A stretch of 64,000 nt of DNA, taken from assembly GCA_907165065.1 (NCBI GenBank), contig OU015525.1:43134037-43198036 (forward strand), in the 5' to 3' direction. Below the pieces are notes generated by a model. That model saw only the letters and a list, made by a program, of their open reading frames with translations, did not search any database and was not told the origin of the DNA. Shown here piece by piece: positions 12,149 to 24,818 of this stretch. The translations under genes were made by a program, and so were the position numbers. Position 1 is the stretch's first letter, and every line of letters starts with the position of its first letter. This stretch comes from Caprimulgus europaeus (taxonomy: Eukaryota > Chordata > Aves > Caprimulgiformes > Caprimulgidae).

Positions 12149-15100
12149 CATCTCAGGAGAAGCAGGATGCTTTGGTAAATGCATTCGGAAAACAGTTAAC
12201 GTTTATGCTTAAAACTTCTCTGTGTACTTGTTTACAACTCATTCTGTTGTCCTTAGCAGTATGATTAGGCAGATGGGAAGTTTGTTTTCTCCACCAACAC
12301 CCTACCCCAATTCTAAGAGTTTCTGAAGGTATTCATGAGTTCACATTTAAACCTGACAAATTGGTTTTAGAGAACCAATAGAACATTTTGTGAAACATTT
12401 CCCTCTACCTTTTGAAAACATTTTGCTCAGTTTTTTTGGTAAGGAATATCCTATCCTTTAGTGAAAGGATAACTAATCTTCAGAATAGTTCTACGTAAAT
12501 AAGACCTAAGAGACTCCTGCTTTAGTCTTTCCCGATCTATACTTGCAAAATATTGCAGTGCATGCAAGGCTTTAATCTACTGGTTATGTTTCCATTCAAG
12601 TCATATAGCAAACTATTAGAGGAAATAGAGCTACTGGTAATGCAATGAACCCACTGCATACATTCATAACCAGGTTTATAGAAAAGCTGCCTGAATTAGT
12701 AATTGCAAGTCAAATATGAATTGTGTATATATTTGAACACATCTAAGGAAACTTCAAGTGCATTTCCTTCAAGCAAAGTGACTCTCTATACCCTTTCCAG
12801 ATGTTGGATGGTCCCGAGCCTGTTATATTTCCTAAAAACCTCAAAAAATTATGAAGCAAAACATAACATTTTCCAGCAGTTTCCCACTCTCCATTTTGAC
12901 CTGTTTAGAAAAGTTTCTTGTAAAGGTCTCCATACCTCTTAGAAATCTATTTTTCTTTCTTCTTTTGGGGTGGGCACATTGCTTTTTTGGTATAAGAAGG
13001 GGAGAAAATTGTGTATTAGGCTGTCATGCAGTTTCTAAATGTTGATAGATTCTCATCTATCTATTCGATTTTATTTTTTTTTTTTAAATAATATTAGTTC
13101 AGATGTAGGAAAAATATATATTGATTACACTGTCATTCTGATCCTACAGGAGTTCCCATTTCATGTTTCTCAGCTACCTTCTGGCCTTAGCTGATGACTG
13201 GGTACCTATCAACAACTACAGCTGATGGTGAATGATTGTATTTGCATACTTCTTCCTCTGCAAAACTGAGATAAAGTGGCTTAGTTTAAATTTTTTATTG
13301 AAATTCATTGAAAAGAAGGCACCATGAAGGGTGCTGATGCTGTCTTGACGGCTACAAACCGGTTGGAGAGTTAGGGTCTATGGTGATGAAGATGGGCTTC
13401 TGGATGGCTGAAGGCACAGGTTCCAATGGGGACATTCACCAGAGGCATTACTAGTAGGTCCATGGGGCAAACCTGCCTCTGAGACTCAACAAAAGACTAA
13501 AGGAGAAGTTATTTTGAGAATTATCTCATCTTAAAGAGGTTGAGTAGTTAGAAATTGATCATATTATTGGGTTTTTTTAAATATAATGTAAGCTTTATTT
13601 AAAAAAAAAAAAAGGTAAGATTTCCGAACATATGATGCAAGCATCAGTAGACTTTTTTTAACAGTTTACAAGGAATAGTGTTAATAAGTTCACTTACAAT
13701 AATAGAAAAATAAACGACAAAACTATTATAAGGGTATGCTTTCAAATTTCTAATTGGTTCACTACTTTGTAAAATATTTTAAGTATTTTTTTTTCTTTTA
13801 CCTTTTTTGTATAATAATAGAAAATATCATATAGAAGTTTTCCTGGATTCTCGTCTTTCACTTAAAGGGAGGAGATCAAAGCAGATTTAGTGTAAGTACA
13901 AATTTAATTAGTGTATGCTACTGTAATGCTGTTAATGTCTGATAATTCATTACATCTTCGAGTAACAGTGCAACTTACAGCCTGAGGTAGTAACTAGCAT
14001 ATTCACAGATCATAGGCAGGTTTGGGTAGGGCTTGTGGTAATTGCCTCCTTTATTTTTTTTTTTTTTGCCTAGCAAATTTGACAATTTTTAAGGCAGTTT
14101 CTCCTGATAGCCTCTAATTTCTAGTGATTGTCATGCTTATTATTTTGTATTTGTTCATGTTTTAACCTCTATGGGTAAGTAAGTCTGGAAGAAAATTCTT
14201 GATTCTAAATGAAGTTCTTACAGTGAAAAGTGGGACTGGAAGGTACAGAAAAAGCAAAGGATGGGTACACAGAGGACACTGCTAGTTTTGTTTCCTTTGA
14301 TTTCTGTGAAGGGGTAAGCCTTAAGGCCTACCGTATTGGTGCTGATCTCTGCAAAATTGCCTTGTATTTCAGAGCTTTTTTTTTCAAAATACATTGCCTT
14401 ATTTAGTTTGAAGTGGGGAATCTTTTCTTGATGACTCTGCTATGCTTCCATTAGTTTTCAGTAAGGCCAAATACAACATGCCTTGGTTGTTCCATTTTAT
14501 TTACTCCTTGTGACCTTTTTGACGATCTTTTTAGAGTCCAATGCAGATTTTGGGACAGTAAATACAATGTCAGACTCCTGAAATCTGCATACCAAAGAGC
14601 AAATGATTGCTTTGTGTACACATGGAACGTGGAGGGCCACATTTCTCCATCTGCAACTAAAATTACTCTATCCGTCTTTGCAGGTCCATAATTTTAAAAC
14701 AGACTCAGCCATCAGTTTTGTAGGCAAGGAGTACGGAAGCAAAATAAGATAAACAATTAAGTTTATTATGGAGAATTTTACTTGAAGATCTCTTGGACTG
14801 AAGTCTGTAATTTTGGTAGCCATGAGTGTAGATAGCAATTTGCGTGTTTAGACTAACAATGGGAAATACCTAATGACAGGAGTGTATAAAACATGAAGGC
14901 TCAATTTTCTTGAATGTCTCTTGATGGGAAAATTGTGTCTTAATAAGCAAGACTAAAATAATTTATTTCATTAAGACTAGAAACACTAAGTTACAGAAAG
15001 AAATGGTTGGATGTATGAAAAGAAAGAGGAAAATTTATCAGTCATTTGGACTGAAGAGAAAAAACTCAAAGGCTACGGGTCTGCATGAAGGTAGCACTGC

Positions 15101-18100
15101 CACAATAATTGTGTTAATCGTTAATAGCAGTCCATCAGGGAGAAGGTGAATTACTGAATGGATGAATATGGACAAGGAATTAAAAATTAGATTTGCAAGG
15201 CTTCAGCATGGACTGTTTTCTCTGTTTATCAAGATCTGGTACATAACACACACATAGCAACAAATATCTCTCTTATACTTTTGACAAGAGATACATTTCA
15301 GAGCTGTGAATGTTTGTCTTTTATGATACAGGAAATTGTCACCTTTCATGTCCCTTTAAAAAAAGTTTTAATTTAGTGGAGGGGAAAGTATTGCTTTTCC
15401 TTTTACTTGAATTTAAAAAAAAACTGATAGGACTCCAACTTAGTAGCTAGTTTGGTAAATCAATTTTCTTGCATAACCCTGTGCAAAAAATAGTCTAAAC
15501 TGTGCTTAAAAATTACTGTCTATTCTCCCAAAAAAAAAAAAAAAGATAAAAGATAATAATAATTTAAAAAACCCCACTTATAGGATGCAGGACATTTCTG
15601 AAGAGTCAAACAGAAACTTTGTCAGAGACTAGAAGAAGTCATACTGGATCCCAAATAAAAATATATGATAATTCTTACCTGGTCTAGTTAAAATATAGTC
15701 CCATTAGGAAAAAATCTGTTTTAAAATAAAATATTAACAATCTCTGAGGAACTCTTTCATTTTTCTCTTTTTATTTAATCTGTTGACAGCAGCCCTGATT
15801 AACAGGTCACATTCTACTAAGATGCAAGGTCCAGAAGATAAAAGCACTGTATGTACCACCACAGCACACACTCTCTCCAAAGATTTGGCCAGCAAAGGTC
15901 CAGGTCCCTCACAAATAACTCTTGATTGATTGAGCTAAGGCAGCTTGAACTGAACAAAGTGGACATGTCTATGCATCAGGCTTACCTGCTGATGGCCCAG
16001 AAAAACCCTTTTTTGACTGTTTTCCCTAAATACCAGTCTAGGAAGCTGAGATGTAACTGGTCATCTCTGGCAATGAGCCACATGTCTGCAAGGTATCTGC
16101 AGAAGGTGGTCTTAAATCACTGAAATAAGAGTCATCAGCAGAACTGCTGGAGTCTGAGTAACTCTGAGCAGAAGCTTTCTGATTCCTACATGGTATTTGA
16201 ATCTTAGCTGCCGGTGCCAGCATAATTCCTATGGACTTATGTGTGTCCAACTTTTCTGGTAATTAGTTGGAGGCAGCACGCTTTCAAATTAAATAGTAGG
16301 AAGAATAACTGGATTACTTCAGCAAAATTTGCTTTGTAGCCAGTGATATGGAAACAGATTCTGACTGATTTGGAACAGCATTGCAATTTAAACTACAGAA
16401 GAGCAAGGTACGCTGCAGTTGTATAATTTAAATACAATTTTTGCTTCTCTCCAGACATACTTTAAGATGCTTTGTGGCGTGCACTTTGTGCAATTTCAAT
16501 TACTTTTCTTTTCTTAGGAATATTTCTGCTGCTTTTACAAAGGCTGCTAATGGTAGTTCTTATTCCTTTCTATTAGTGAAATTCAACATCACACAGAAGA
16601 ACACAGCTTATCCCCTGGCTTACTTAAATTGTCTCATTACATTTGTGGTCTCATGTAGGATTAGCAGCATTAGTCCATATGGTAGTTCTTTGCAGTGTTG
16701 CTGAGACCTATAAGTGTATATTATGCAGATTACCTGACTGATAAGAATTTGATTTTTCAAATTCTTTTCCTTTTTGCTCATTAGGGTGCTCAATGGGAAA
16801 CTCAGCTCCGTATCCATCCAAAACCCATTTTCATAACATTTGCTAAGCTTCTTTTTCTGTCTCTGCTTAGCTGTTACTGTCAGTGTGGGAAATCTAGTGT
16901 TTTTTTCACACCAATCAAAAGGTCTACACTTCTATAATCTGTCAATTCTCTTAATCAATCAAAAGGTGGGGAAAGAAAATAGAAGCCGTCTAGAAATTAT
17001 ACTTAAAAAAATAAATACAACTTCTATCAGGATGTTATTATGTGAGAATATGAAAACATAGCTTTTATTCATATATTTTCAAATTCTTAATGGTTACTAG
17101 TCTTGGTTTATACTGTTAAAAGAATCTTCCATGTAAAGGCTAAAAAAATTGAATTACCTATGTTTTAAAATTGTGTTGCTGATCACATTGCATATGTTTT
17201 TATGTAGTAATGGCCAAGGAAGAAGAATTTGGAGGCTATCTTTCATTGCTGCAGATTCTCATCAGATAGATGTGAAATCATGGGTGAATCAGCATGCATC
17301 GTGCTGCTGGGTGCAGGAAGAAACAAAAGGGAGAGACATCCTGAATGAAAAGTCGTTAACAACAACAATAAAAGGTTTCCAGGATTATTTGGTTGCTTTC
17401 TTTTTATTTAACTGGGCAAGAGAGGTTTGAATGAGATAAACTGAATAAGATTTAAAAAAAAAAAAAGAAAACAAACAACAACAAGAAAAACAGCAAAAAA
17501 ACCCCCTCAAACACCAATGCACAGGAAGGTGAGATTTGTAGAGCTTCAGAAGGAGGTAGAAAACATGGAAGATTTTGAGAGGGAGCTGAAGTTGTTGAAT
17601 GTATAGTCTCATGGTACTGAAATATAACAACACAAATAGAAGTGCAGCAAATCTGGTGTAGTACATTCCTGTGATATCCAGAGTTAAGGCTTGACAAAGA
17701 AAGTGATTAACTTTTGGTAAGAAAATCAGGTTAGGCTAAACTGAAGCATTTGTATACTGGAGACACAATACTGAATTTGAAGAACTAGAGTCTAGAAGGA
17801 GAAAGATATCAGGAGATTATAATCAGAGGCCACAAAAATAGTGTTTGTGTTTGCACGTGGCAAACATTTCAGAAATGACTAGAGCAAAAGAGGAAAAATG
17901 AAGTCTGAACAGTTTATCAGTTGATTGAATAACCTGTGTGTCTGCATTTGTCTTGGTTTATGCTCATGTAATTGCACCTACTGTGACTAATGCCACTGGT
18001 GTATCAGCACTAGAACTGTGTCCAAATGTACTTGCGCCTTGCTGTGTCCTTTTAAAGACAGGACAGGAAAACAGCTTTTTTTTAGAGATGCAGAAAAGAT

Positions 18101-21100
18101 GGTTTTATGTATTCAGTGACAGTTTAGAATTGCTGAATAGGAAATAAACAGGTAAATAACTAAGGGAAGAAATTTTATGCCCCTGCTGTACTTTCTATGC
18201 TTTCAAAGTTTTAAGCAATGCAGGGGAAACAACATGTTCTTATTGTTCCAAAATACAGCATCTTAAATATTATAATTATTACCAGCTATTTGTTTGAGTA
18301 TGACTGAATCCACAACCCTTTTATTTCTACTTAATTTGTAATTCAGTCTTTTACTTTCTTACTACAAGTTTCAGATCATGTTCTTTGAAAGCAGCAATGC
18401 TCCTGCCATGGTTTAATTCCAAGCAGCATGATTGTAATTAGTGGAAAGAGACACTATTGGAAAAGCTTTAGCCCCTTTGCCCAAGTCATACAGGTGTTAA
18501 TAATTCAAAAAGCTCTTGTTTGCACTTTCTGAAATTTCAGTTTTTATTTTAGTAGTTATTTGTCCTGTTATTTCCTAGGCATTTCTGATATTTCAAGTGT
18601 AGCCTCCAACTTTAAAACTGTCTGCTCTGATTTAAAACAAGTAATGTGTGGTGGTTTTTGTTTTTTGTTTTTGTTTTCTATTTACATATGTTTCTGGTTA
18701 ATATTTTCTTGCTTGTTAATGGAAGAACACCATTATTTAGCTTCTGCGTGAAATGTTTCTTCCCATCCCTGATATCTGCTGTGATGCCATGAAGCAAATA
18801 CATCATTAATGTGTCACGGTATGAGTGGCACAAACTCTTTTTCTCCAGATGAAGGCAGTTTTCTCTTTGTAGAAGAAAGTCTGGCAGTCTCTGTGTGTCT
18901 GTGTTTGTTCTTTAGTCTTCTTCTTTTCATGGAGTTGGTGAAAACATGAATGCAGTAGACTGAGTAGCTCTGCTCTGTTTGTGAACAGCTTACAATATTA
19001 AGATGGGGCTTATTCGTACCCCTTAACCAAGTATACCTGTGCAAGGTATGCTTTGGGTTACTTCAGAGGCAAAGTATCATTTCTGCTCAGAGAGGAGAGG
19101 ACTTGCATTTTTCTGTGAGTTCAGATTTATTTGGAAGGTGTGGTGATGTGGGGAGGATGAGGGGACTTTAGCCCCTCTGGACCTCATCCCCCAGGCAGCA
19201 GCTCCCAGCACTGGTGGTCGTGTAGCCTGGCAGAGAGAAGCCTTCTCAATAGAAGGTGTTGGAGGGAAGAAAGGGAGACTTTGATTATACTGGATAGAGA
19301 CACAAAACTATGTGCGAACTGGGCTTGGGACATGAAAACAGTTTTCCTGGTCCTGTTTCTGGCAGCAGTGCATATGGCATGGTTGGTAGAGCATATACTT
19401 TAAATGGTGTTTGATTCTTTCCAGGGTAAAGGAGATAGCAAGTTAGAAATCAGATTTGCTAACCCTCCGACAGGCTCGAGAGTGAAGTTTCACAAATTGC
19501 ATTGATTCAAGGTACCTGACTGTGGCTATTTGCACTCTGTTTTAGTAAAAAGGTTGAAACAAGATCTATGTTTGGGAAATCTAATCCCTATAATACCAAG
19601 GCTCTGTGTAGTGAGACTGGCTTGACATTTATGTATTACCTCCTCTGATACAAGTAATGTGTTATTCCACATCATTGCCAAATTTCTGTCTCAAATTTTA
19701 CACAGTCTATTTTCTCTCAAACCCCACCAAGTGTCTAAAACTGTGTAGCACTGTTCAAAAAAGTGCTATCACCTACAATTCTCTCACCTACAATTAGCAT
19801 GGTAATTTTTTACTGCAGTGTGGAATTAAATTGATAGGCATTGCAAAATCTTATAATGTTGTAAAAGGAAGTGAAGAAACACTGTTAAAATAATTTCACT
19901 TGTAAACAGAAATTATTTTAGTACATCTCAGAATACATTAGTACTTCTGTAATTCCTCATGTGTGTGTTTGTATTTGAAATATCAGATGTAGGATGGAGT
20001 ATTGAGAAAGTTTAGGAATAGTTTGTTATAATCTCTGTCTTTTTAATGTAGACATTTAATTTAGGCTTGTGTAAGTTTAAATTTTCCTGGCTTTATTTTT
20101 TTTTTTTTTTCTGTTCTGTATTAGATAATGTGGTTTTATCTTTATACGTTTACAAAAGTACTTCTCAGGGGTAGGGCCTTCCCTTGTCTCATATACCCAA
20201 ATACCCTCCCCTCCACCTGCTCATTTAGAGCAACATAAATACATGCTGCTACACTGAGGCACAGGAGAGCTCCCACCAGCAGTAATTGTTGACCTACCAC
20301 AGTTCCAGTTGGTGATCAATAGATACTACTTTGCTGCACAGCAACAGCACAGAGAAATTGTGGAACCCACTGAGAATTTGTTTTCAACATGCAAACCCAG
20401 CTGATGGCCTTCAACTGTAACAGATGTCAGAGAGTGACAGGCACCCCCCGGGCACTGTTGAAGTACTGCTGGAACTTGACTGGGGAAAAAAGAATGCTAT
20501 CAAATTACTAAGTGTGTTCTAACAAATCACATCAAAGTGGAGAAAAAGCCTGAGCAAAAGAAAATTACTACTTTCATTTTCTTTCTTATCTTCCATTCCG
20601 GCACAGTATGTGTGCTGCCTTATGCAATGCTATCAGCTACCGTAGTAATGAGCAGTTCAGCTGCACGAAATGATGAAGCTTTTATAGAACTGGCCGAGGG
20701 GCTGCATTGCTAGAAAAATTGGAGAGCTTAGGAAGAACCTGTACTCCTAGGAATGCATTATCTAACTTTCTTACTTCTGCATATGTAGATTCATAAGTGT
20801 GAATAATTTGTTAACATAATATCCTCAGATAACTGTGAATTCAATCCAATCCAATTCAGAGAAGAAAACTGAATTAAATGTGACAGTTTTCCCCCCTTTT
20901 TTTGTAGATCTTGCCATGTGTGCAATATTTGGCCCAGCTGGTTTGCTTGCTTGCTTGCAATGCCTTTGTTCCTGGAGATGATAATTCAGAGTCAGGACTA
21001 GGCTGGATAGTGTGTTTTTAATTTGTTGATAACTTGAGCCATCACTGTGTGGTCATGATCAGCAGAATTGATCATACTGAACATGTATGTAACTACAAAA

Positions 21101-21190
21101 CTACACATGCATGGGGTCCACTTATTCCCAGAAAATTCTTCAAGTTCAGTGGACCAAAAAGTATATTAATACCTAGAGAAATTTTGTCTC
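12149..21190. other. Unassigned gene-free DNA
   Basis: Nine kilobases without a recognisable gene or clear transposon. A perfect 8-base inverted repeat with a 4-base loop lies at 12,452-12,471. A-rich tracts lie at 13,600-13,612, 15,529-15,545 and 17,452-17,510. A possible MIR head is near 19,365-19,430 (GGTTGGTAGAGCATATACTTT). A GC-rich inverted repeat lies at 19,155-19,189, a duplicated TCACCTACAATT at 19,769-19,795, and a TTGC simple repeat at about 20,942-20,957. The segment 20,160-20,720 looks less AT-rich than its flanks and could be an unrecognised repeat or conserved non-coding DNA. Confidence 0.6.
17452..17510. repeat. A-rich low-complexity tract
   Basis: A long A run passes into AAACAAACAACAACAAG and then AAAAAAACCCCC. 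The open frames on the minus strand across it consist largely of runs of F, L and C and simply read through T-rich DNA, so they are not genes. Confidence 0.7.
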
Positions 21191-21677
21191 TTGGATGTTT
21201 CCAGGGATGGAGCACATCCAACCTCTCTGGGCATTCTGTTCCAGTGTTTCAACACCCTCATTTTAAAAAATTTCTTCCTTAAAATTTCTTCTAGCTTAAA
21301 TCTACCCTCTTTTAGTTTAAAACTTCACCCCTTGTTCTGTCACAACAGGCCCCGCTAAAAAGTTTGTTACCAACTTTCTTATAGGCCCCCTTTAAGTATT
21401 GAAAGGCCACAGTAAGGTCTCCCTGAAGCCTTCTCTTCTCCAGGCTGAACACCAACTCTCAGCCTTTTTTCACAGGAAAGGCATTCCATCCCTCTGATTA
21501 TTTTTGTGGCCCTCCTCTGGTCCTGCTCCAACAGGTCCATGTCTTTCCCACACTGAGGACTCCAGAACTGGACACAGGATTCCAGGTGGGGTCTCACCAG
21601 AGTGGAGTAGAGGGGCAGAATCATCTCCCTCAACCTGCTGGCCACACTTGTTTTGATGCAGCCTAAGAGACGGTTAG
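21191..21677 (-). mobile_element. CR1 LINE fragment, inverted, with RT C-terminal coding remnant
   Basis: Read on the minus strand, this contains the C-terminal part of the CR1 ORF2 reverse transcriptase and the start of the 3' untranslated region. An open stretch at 21,379-21,645 gives a peptide with [19 protein letters not shown], which corresponds to the conserved '[17 protein letters not shown]' region of the CR1 polymerase and is also seen in the copy at 48.6 kb. Plus-strand landmarks are CTTCTCTTCTCCAGGCTGAA, CAGAACTGGACACAGGATTC and GTGGAGTAGAGGGGCAGAAT. The last roughly 100 bases of the element, including the terminal octamers, are missing at the 21,191 edge, so both ends are truncated. 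Decay is moderate, with changes in the coding part. Confidence 0.92.
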
Positions 21678-22608
21678 AGATGGTGCAGTCCTCTACATCT
21701 GTGCCCTACTGTAGGCTGGGGTCCATGAAGGAGCCAATCTTCCAAAAGCAGCTTTCCCAACAGAGGTTCAAAATGGACTTACATGCTACACAACTGATCT
21801 TTTTGTCTGGGTTTAGGATATACAGAGTTCACCATTGCCCTAAGCTTGGAGTGATCTTTTCTTTGAGCAGAATGAAGAGCCTTTCTTGTGCAGTACAAAT
21901 TTTGTGTGGGCGGGGGCCTACGGAGAGCGTGCACACACTGTGCTCCCTGGCTGGGCAGGACTGGTCACTGCAATGTCACAGGACATTCAGAAGATCTGCA
22001 GAAACAGAAGCAGAACGCACAGCTGGACTGAATTATCAGGAGGAAAGTTCCTATGTGCATAGAAGAATATGAAGCGATAACATGGTGTAAAATTAAGAAT
22101 ATATTTTAGACTGTAGTCACATACAAGCTCACATAACATTATACCTAGATTTTCATTATGATACGACAAGCAGACTGCTTGTTTTCTTTTTGAAAATAGT
22201 CATATTCCCAGAGGAAATAGAATCCTGTCTTGGTGTTTAGTATAGAGGTTTGTTAATGACTTCTGCTAATACTTTTGCTATTACTTTCCTGATGTCTCTA
22301 ATTATGAAGTTATAAGAGGCAGGGTGCCAGCCTTGAATAGCTGCTGGAAGCTGTCTCCTTCTAGACAGCCCTTGCACTCTGAGTTCCTGCTTCTCTTTGC
22401 AGGAGGTCAGAAGGGCAAGACATCCATTTTGAATGTAAGATGTCCAACAGTGCAACAATAATAGAGACATAATGTTGCTAAGGACTGTCTGCTTTGAACT
22501 ATCATGAGGTGTCTTGGGAAGCAAGCAACTATCAGTAAGGAATTAAGTTATAGTGTTTTAATACACTATGAAGTGTTATGCTCAGAATCTTGTTCACGGG
22601 GAATAGCA
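21678..22608. other. Unassigned DNA between CR1 fragment and repeat copy B
   Basis: A plus-strand open frame of 139 codons starts at 21,653 inside the CR1 fragment and runs to 22,072. Because it begins in antisense CR1 and continues into unrelated DNA, it is not regarded as a gene. The peptide matches nothing known to me. The block 21,900-22,030 is somewhat GC-rich. A short inverted repeat, ATAGTGT..ACACTAT, lies near 22,550-22,569. Confidence 0.55.
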
Positions 22609-22672
22609 TATAAATAATTATATAAATAAAAATATATATGGCATACACATGTATTTATCTCTCTCTCTATCT
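22609..22672. repeat. AT-rich then CT simple repeat
   Basis: TATAAATA- and ATATAT-rich DNA passes through ACACATGTATTTAT into CTCTCTCTCTATCT. This is an imperfect compound simple repeat. Confidence 0.7.
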
Positions 22673-22960
22673 ACAAACCCAAGAACTTAGTGTAAGTGTA
22701 GTATAAATATTAGTAGTCTAATTCAAGAACCAACATTAGCCTGTATCTAATAGTGTAGAAAAACAAAGGATAGTCTAATCAGAGTACTGATACTAAAAAT
22801 GTCACAATAATAGTTATAATACTATTAAAATTGCAACATAAACTTCTACCCCTTCTGGGGTGGTGCTCACCCTTCCCCTATTCCATTGGTTCTAAAGGTT
22901 AGTTGCTTCAGTCTAGTGTTTGGTGTGTGGATGGGTGTTATGGCACGTCACCAGTATCTT

Positions 22961-23697
22961 AAGTCCTTTATCAGGAGGAATATGATGCTCATGTTACTGG
23001 TTTCCTCTCCCACAATCCACTTGGGATCCAACATTTGTATGTTTGCTAACTTCTATGTTGTTATTTTTCTTCATTGCTTTGCAGCTCCAGGTTATATCCA
23101 GATTTACTGTGTATGGTACTCTTCGCATATACTAGATGCTATTTTGTTATTCCCTTTACTATCCCGAAGACCAATTCTATCCTGCTCCAGGTTATATTTT
23201 TTTTTTTTCTTTGGTTGTTTTATTTTTCTTTTTTGACTGACAATTATAGAGACCTGTGCACAGCTGTGAGGTGTCCTTGCTAAATGCTGGACTCATCTCT
23301 TACCATCCCATGTCAGTATTCACCTATGCTTTTTCCTGTGTCCCCACTTCTCAGGGCCTTTGCTCTCATACCAGGGCTGCATTTCTCTGCACTATGGCAC
23401 TGTGTGAGAATGATAAATATCTCATTCTGCCAACAATAACTGTTTGGAAGTGCTATCTATCTAAAACTAGGTTTGTATCATACAACCATTCTACAAACAT
23501 GAGTAAAACAGGTTAGCTGTAGACATGATGTCAACTGGAGAGACTAGTGTCACGGCTAAAGGGAGTAAAACAAAGCTACAGGCAGGTGAAGGAAAGCTCA
23601 CATGAAGTAATGCAGAGGCCTTGCAAACTCAGTACAAGAACATGATCTGTTATGAGTAGTGGCAATACCCTATTACAGGGCTACACAGTTACAAAAC
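22961..23697 (+). repeat. Dispersed repeat copy B (unnamed, LTR-like), longer copy
   Basis: This is the longer partner of 1,555-1,897, with the same ordered landmarks. The best are ACTGGAGAGACTAGTGTCAC at about 23,535, GGCAGGTGAAGGAAAGCTCA at 23,581-23,600 and an exact CCTTGCAAACTCAGTACAA at 23,619-23,637. The middle part, roughly 23,110-23,490, has no counterpart in copy A. Within it, CTCCAGGTTATAT appears twice (about 23,085 and 23,192), suggesting a local duplication. Weak similarity may extend upstream to about 22,645. The open frames at 22,886-23,236 and 23,074-23,283 encode long runs of F and L from T-rich DNA and are not genes. An endogenous-retrovirus LTR or a non-autonomous element is the likely class. 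I cannot assign a family. Confidence 0.6.
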
Positions 23698-23948
23698 TAA
23701 AAGGTGCTTTTGGATACATGTGGCCATTTTCAACTCGGGGCTTATGTTTCTCAAAAATTCTCCTTGTCATCAACCTATCTTAAATGTTTGAATTGCTTAG
23801 AAACACCCCAACTTTTGGAAGCAAAAACCTGCTTTTTCCCTAAAGGAGAACTTCAATTTACAATACATAGCAAGAACACTGCAACCCTGTTTAGATGTCT
23901 TAGCTCAAGGAAAGCTGTTCTATTTGTATTTTAACATGCTCCACCCCT

Positions 23949-23966
23949 CCCCCCCCACACACACAC
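23949..23966. repeat. C8 run followed by (CA)n
   Basis: Eight C residues pass directly into about five CA units. This is a short compound simple repeat. Confidence 0.75.
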
Positions 23967-24798
23967 TTTGATAAACTTTAGCTCTTAAGACTCTCCAGCT
24001 GTGCCTCTAGCAGTAATTGAGGTCATTAGTCTTAGCCTCCCCAGGCTAATTACCAGCACAATCCAAACGCCATCATCTAAAGAAACAGAGCTTGAACAGG
24101 TTCAAGGCTGCAACCACATGCAGGTAGAAAGAGAGGGGAAGAGAAAAAATAAGCTAAGACTATTTTCTATGCCTGTTTGTATTTTGTCCTCTATCTTAAA
24201 CAGCAAGTTGTACTTGCTTCTACAGGCACTGTTTACACTGTCTCCTAAATCTTAATTTTCAGTGAGGCAAGCACAAAAGTGGTGTTTGTGTCTTGACTAT
24301 GTTTATACTTAAATTGTGTTCCTCTTAACTACAGCTCTTAACTAGAAATCAAGTCCTATATATTTTAGTCTGAAGGGCACTACATTCGAATTCTAGTATG
24401 TAGTAACTTTGGTTCTGGCATGGTGTAAAACCAAGAGATGTTTTCCAAGTTTGACCAATGTTAAAATTTTATTTATAGGTTGTAAAAGCCACAAGAATAG
24501 CTAATGCACTGTGGTATGTACTCTTCTTTTTAAATTCAAATTTTGAAGTCAATCTATGAAGTCTTGTATGTAAAATACAAATGAAGAGAGAGAGATGTAA
24601 AATGTATCTTTCTTACACAGAAAAGATTATAATTTGGCCTTAAAGTAAAACATGAACATTAAAATTTTATAGTTAAATCCTTGAAGTCATACTAACATAT
24701 AGAAAGCATTTGTTCAAAAGCTTTCTTTGGCAAGTGTACTGTATTTGTGACCTGGGAAAAAGTGTATGCTGAAATACATTCCTCTGATGAATGGAGGG

Positions 24799-24818
24799 AA
24801 AAAAAAAAAAAAAAAAAA
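24799..24818. repeat. Poly-A tract, 20 bases
   Basis: An uninterrupted A run after ATGGAGGG. No poly-adenylation signal lies within the preceding 30 bases, so a retroposed tail is not supported. Confidence 0.8.

Noticed and set aside
13983..13993. GAGGTAGTA resembling the start of the let-7 microRNA
   Set aside because: Only nine bases match and no hairpin partner is present nearby.
22886..23283. Frames of 116 and 69 codons rich in F, L and C that look like membrane segments
   Set aside because: They lie in T-rich DNA inside the dispersed repeat. The hydrophobic look comes from TTT and CTT codons.
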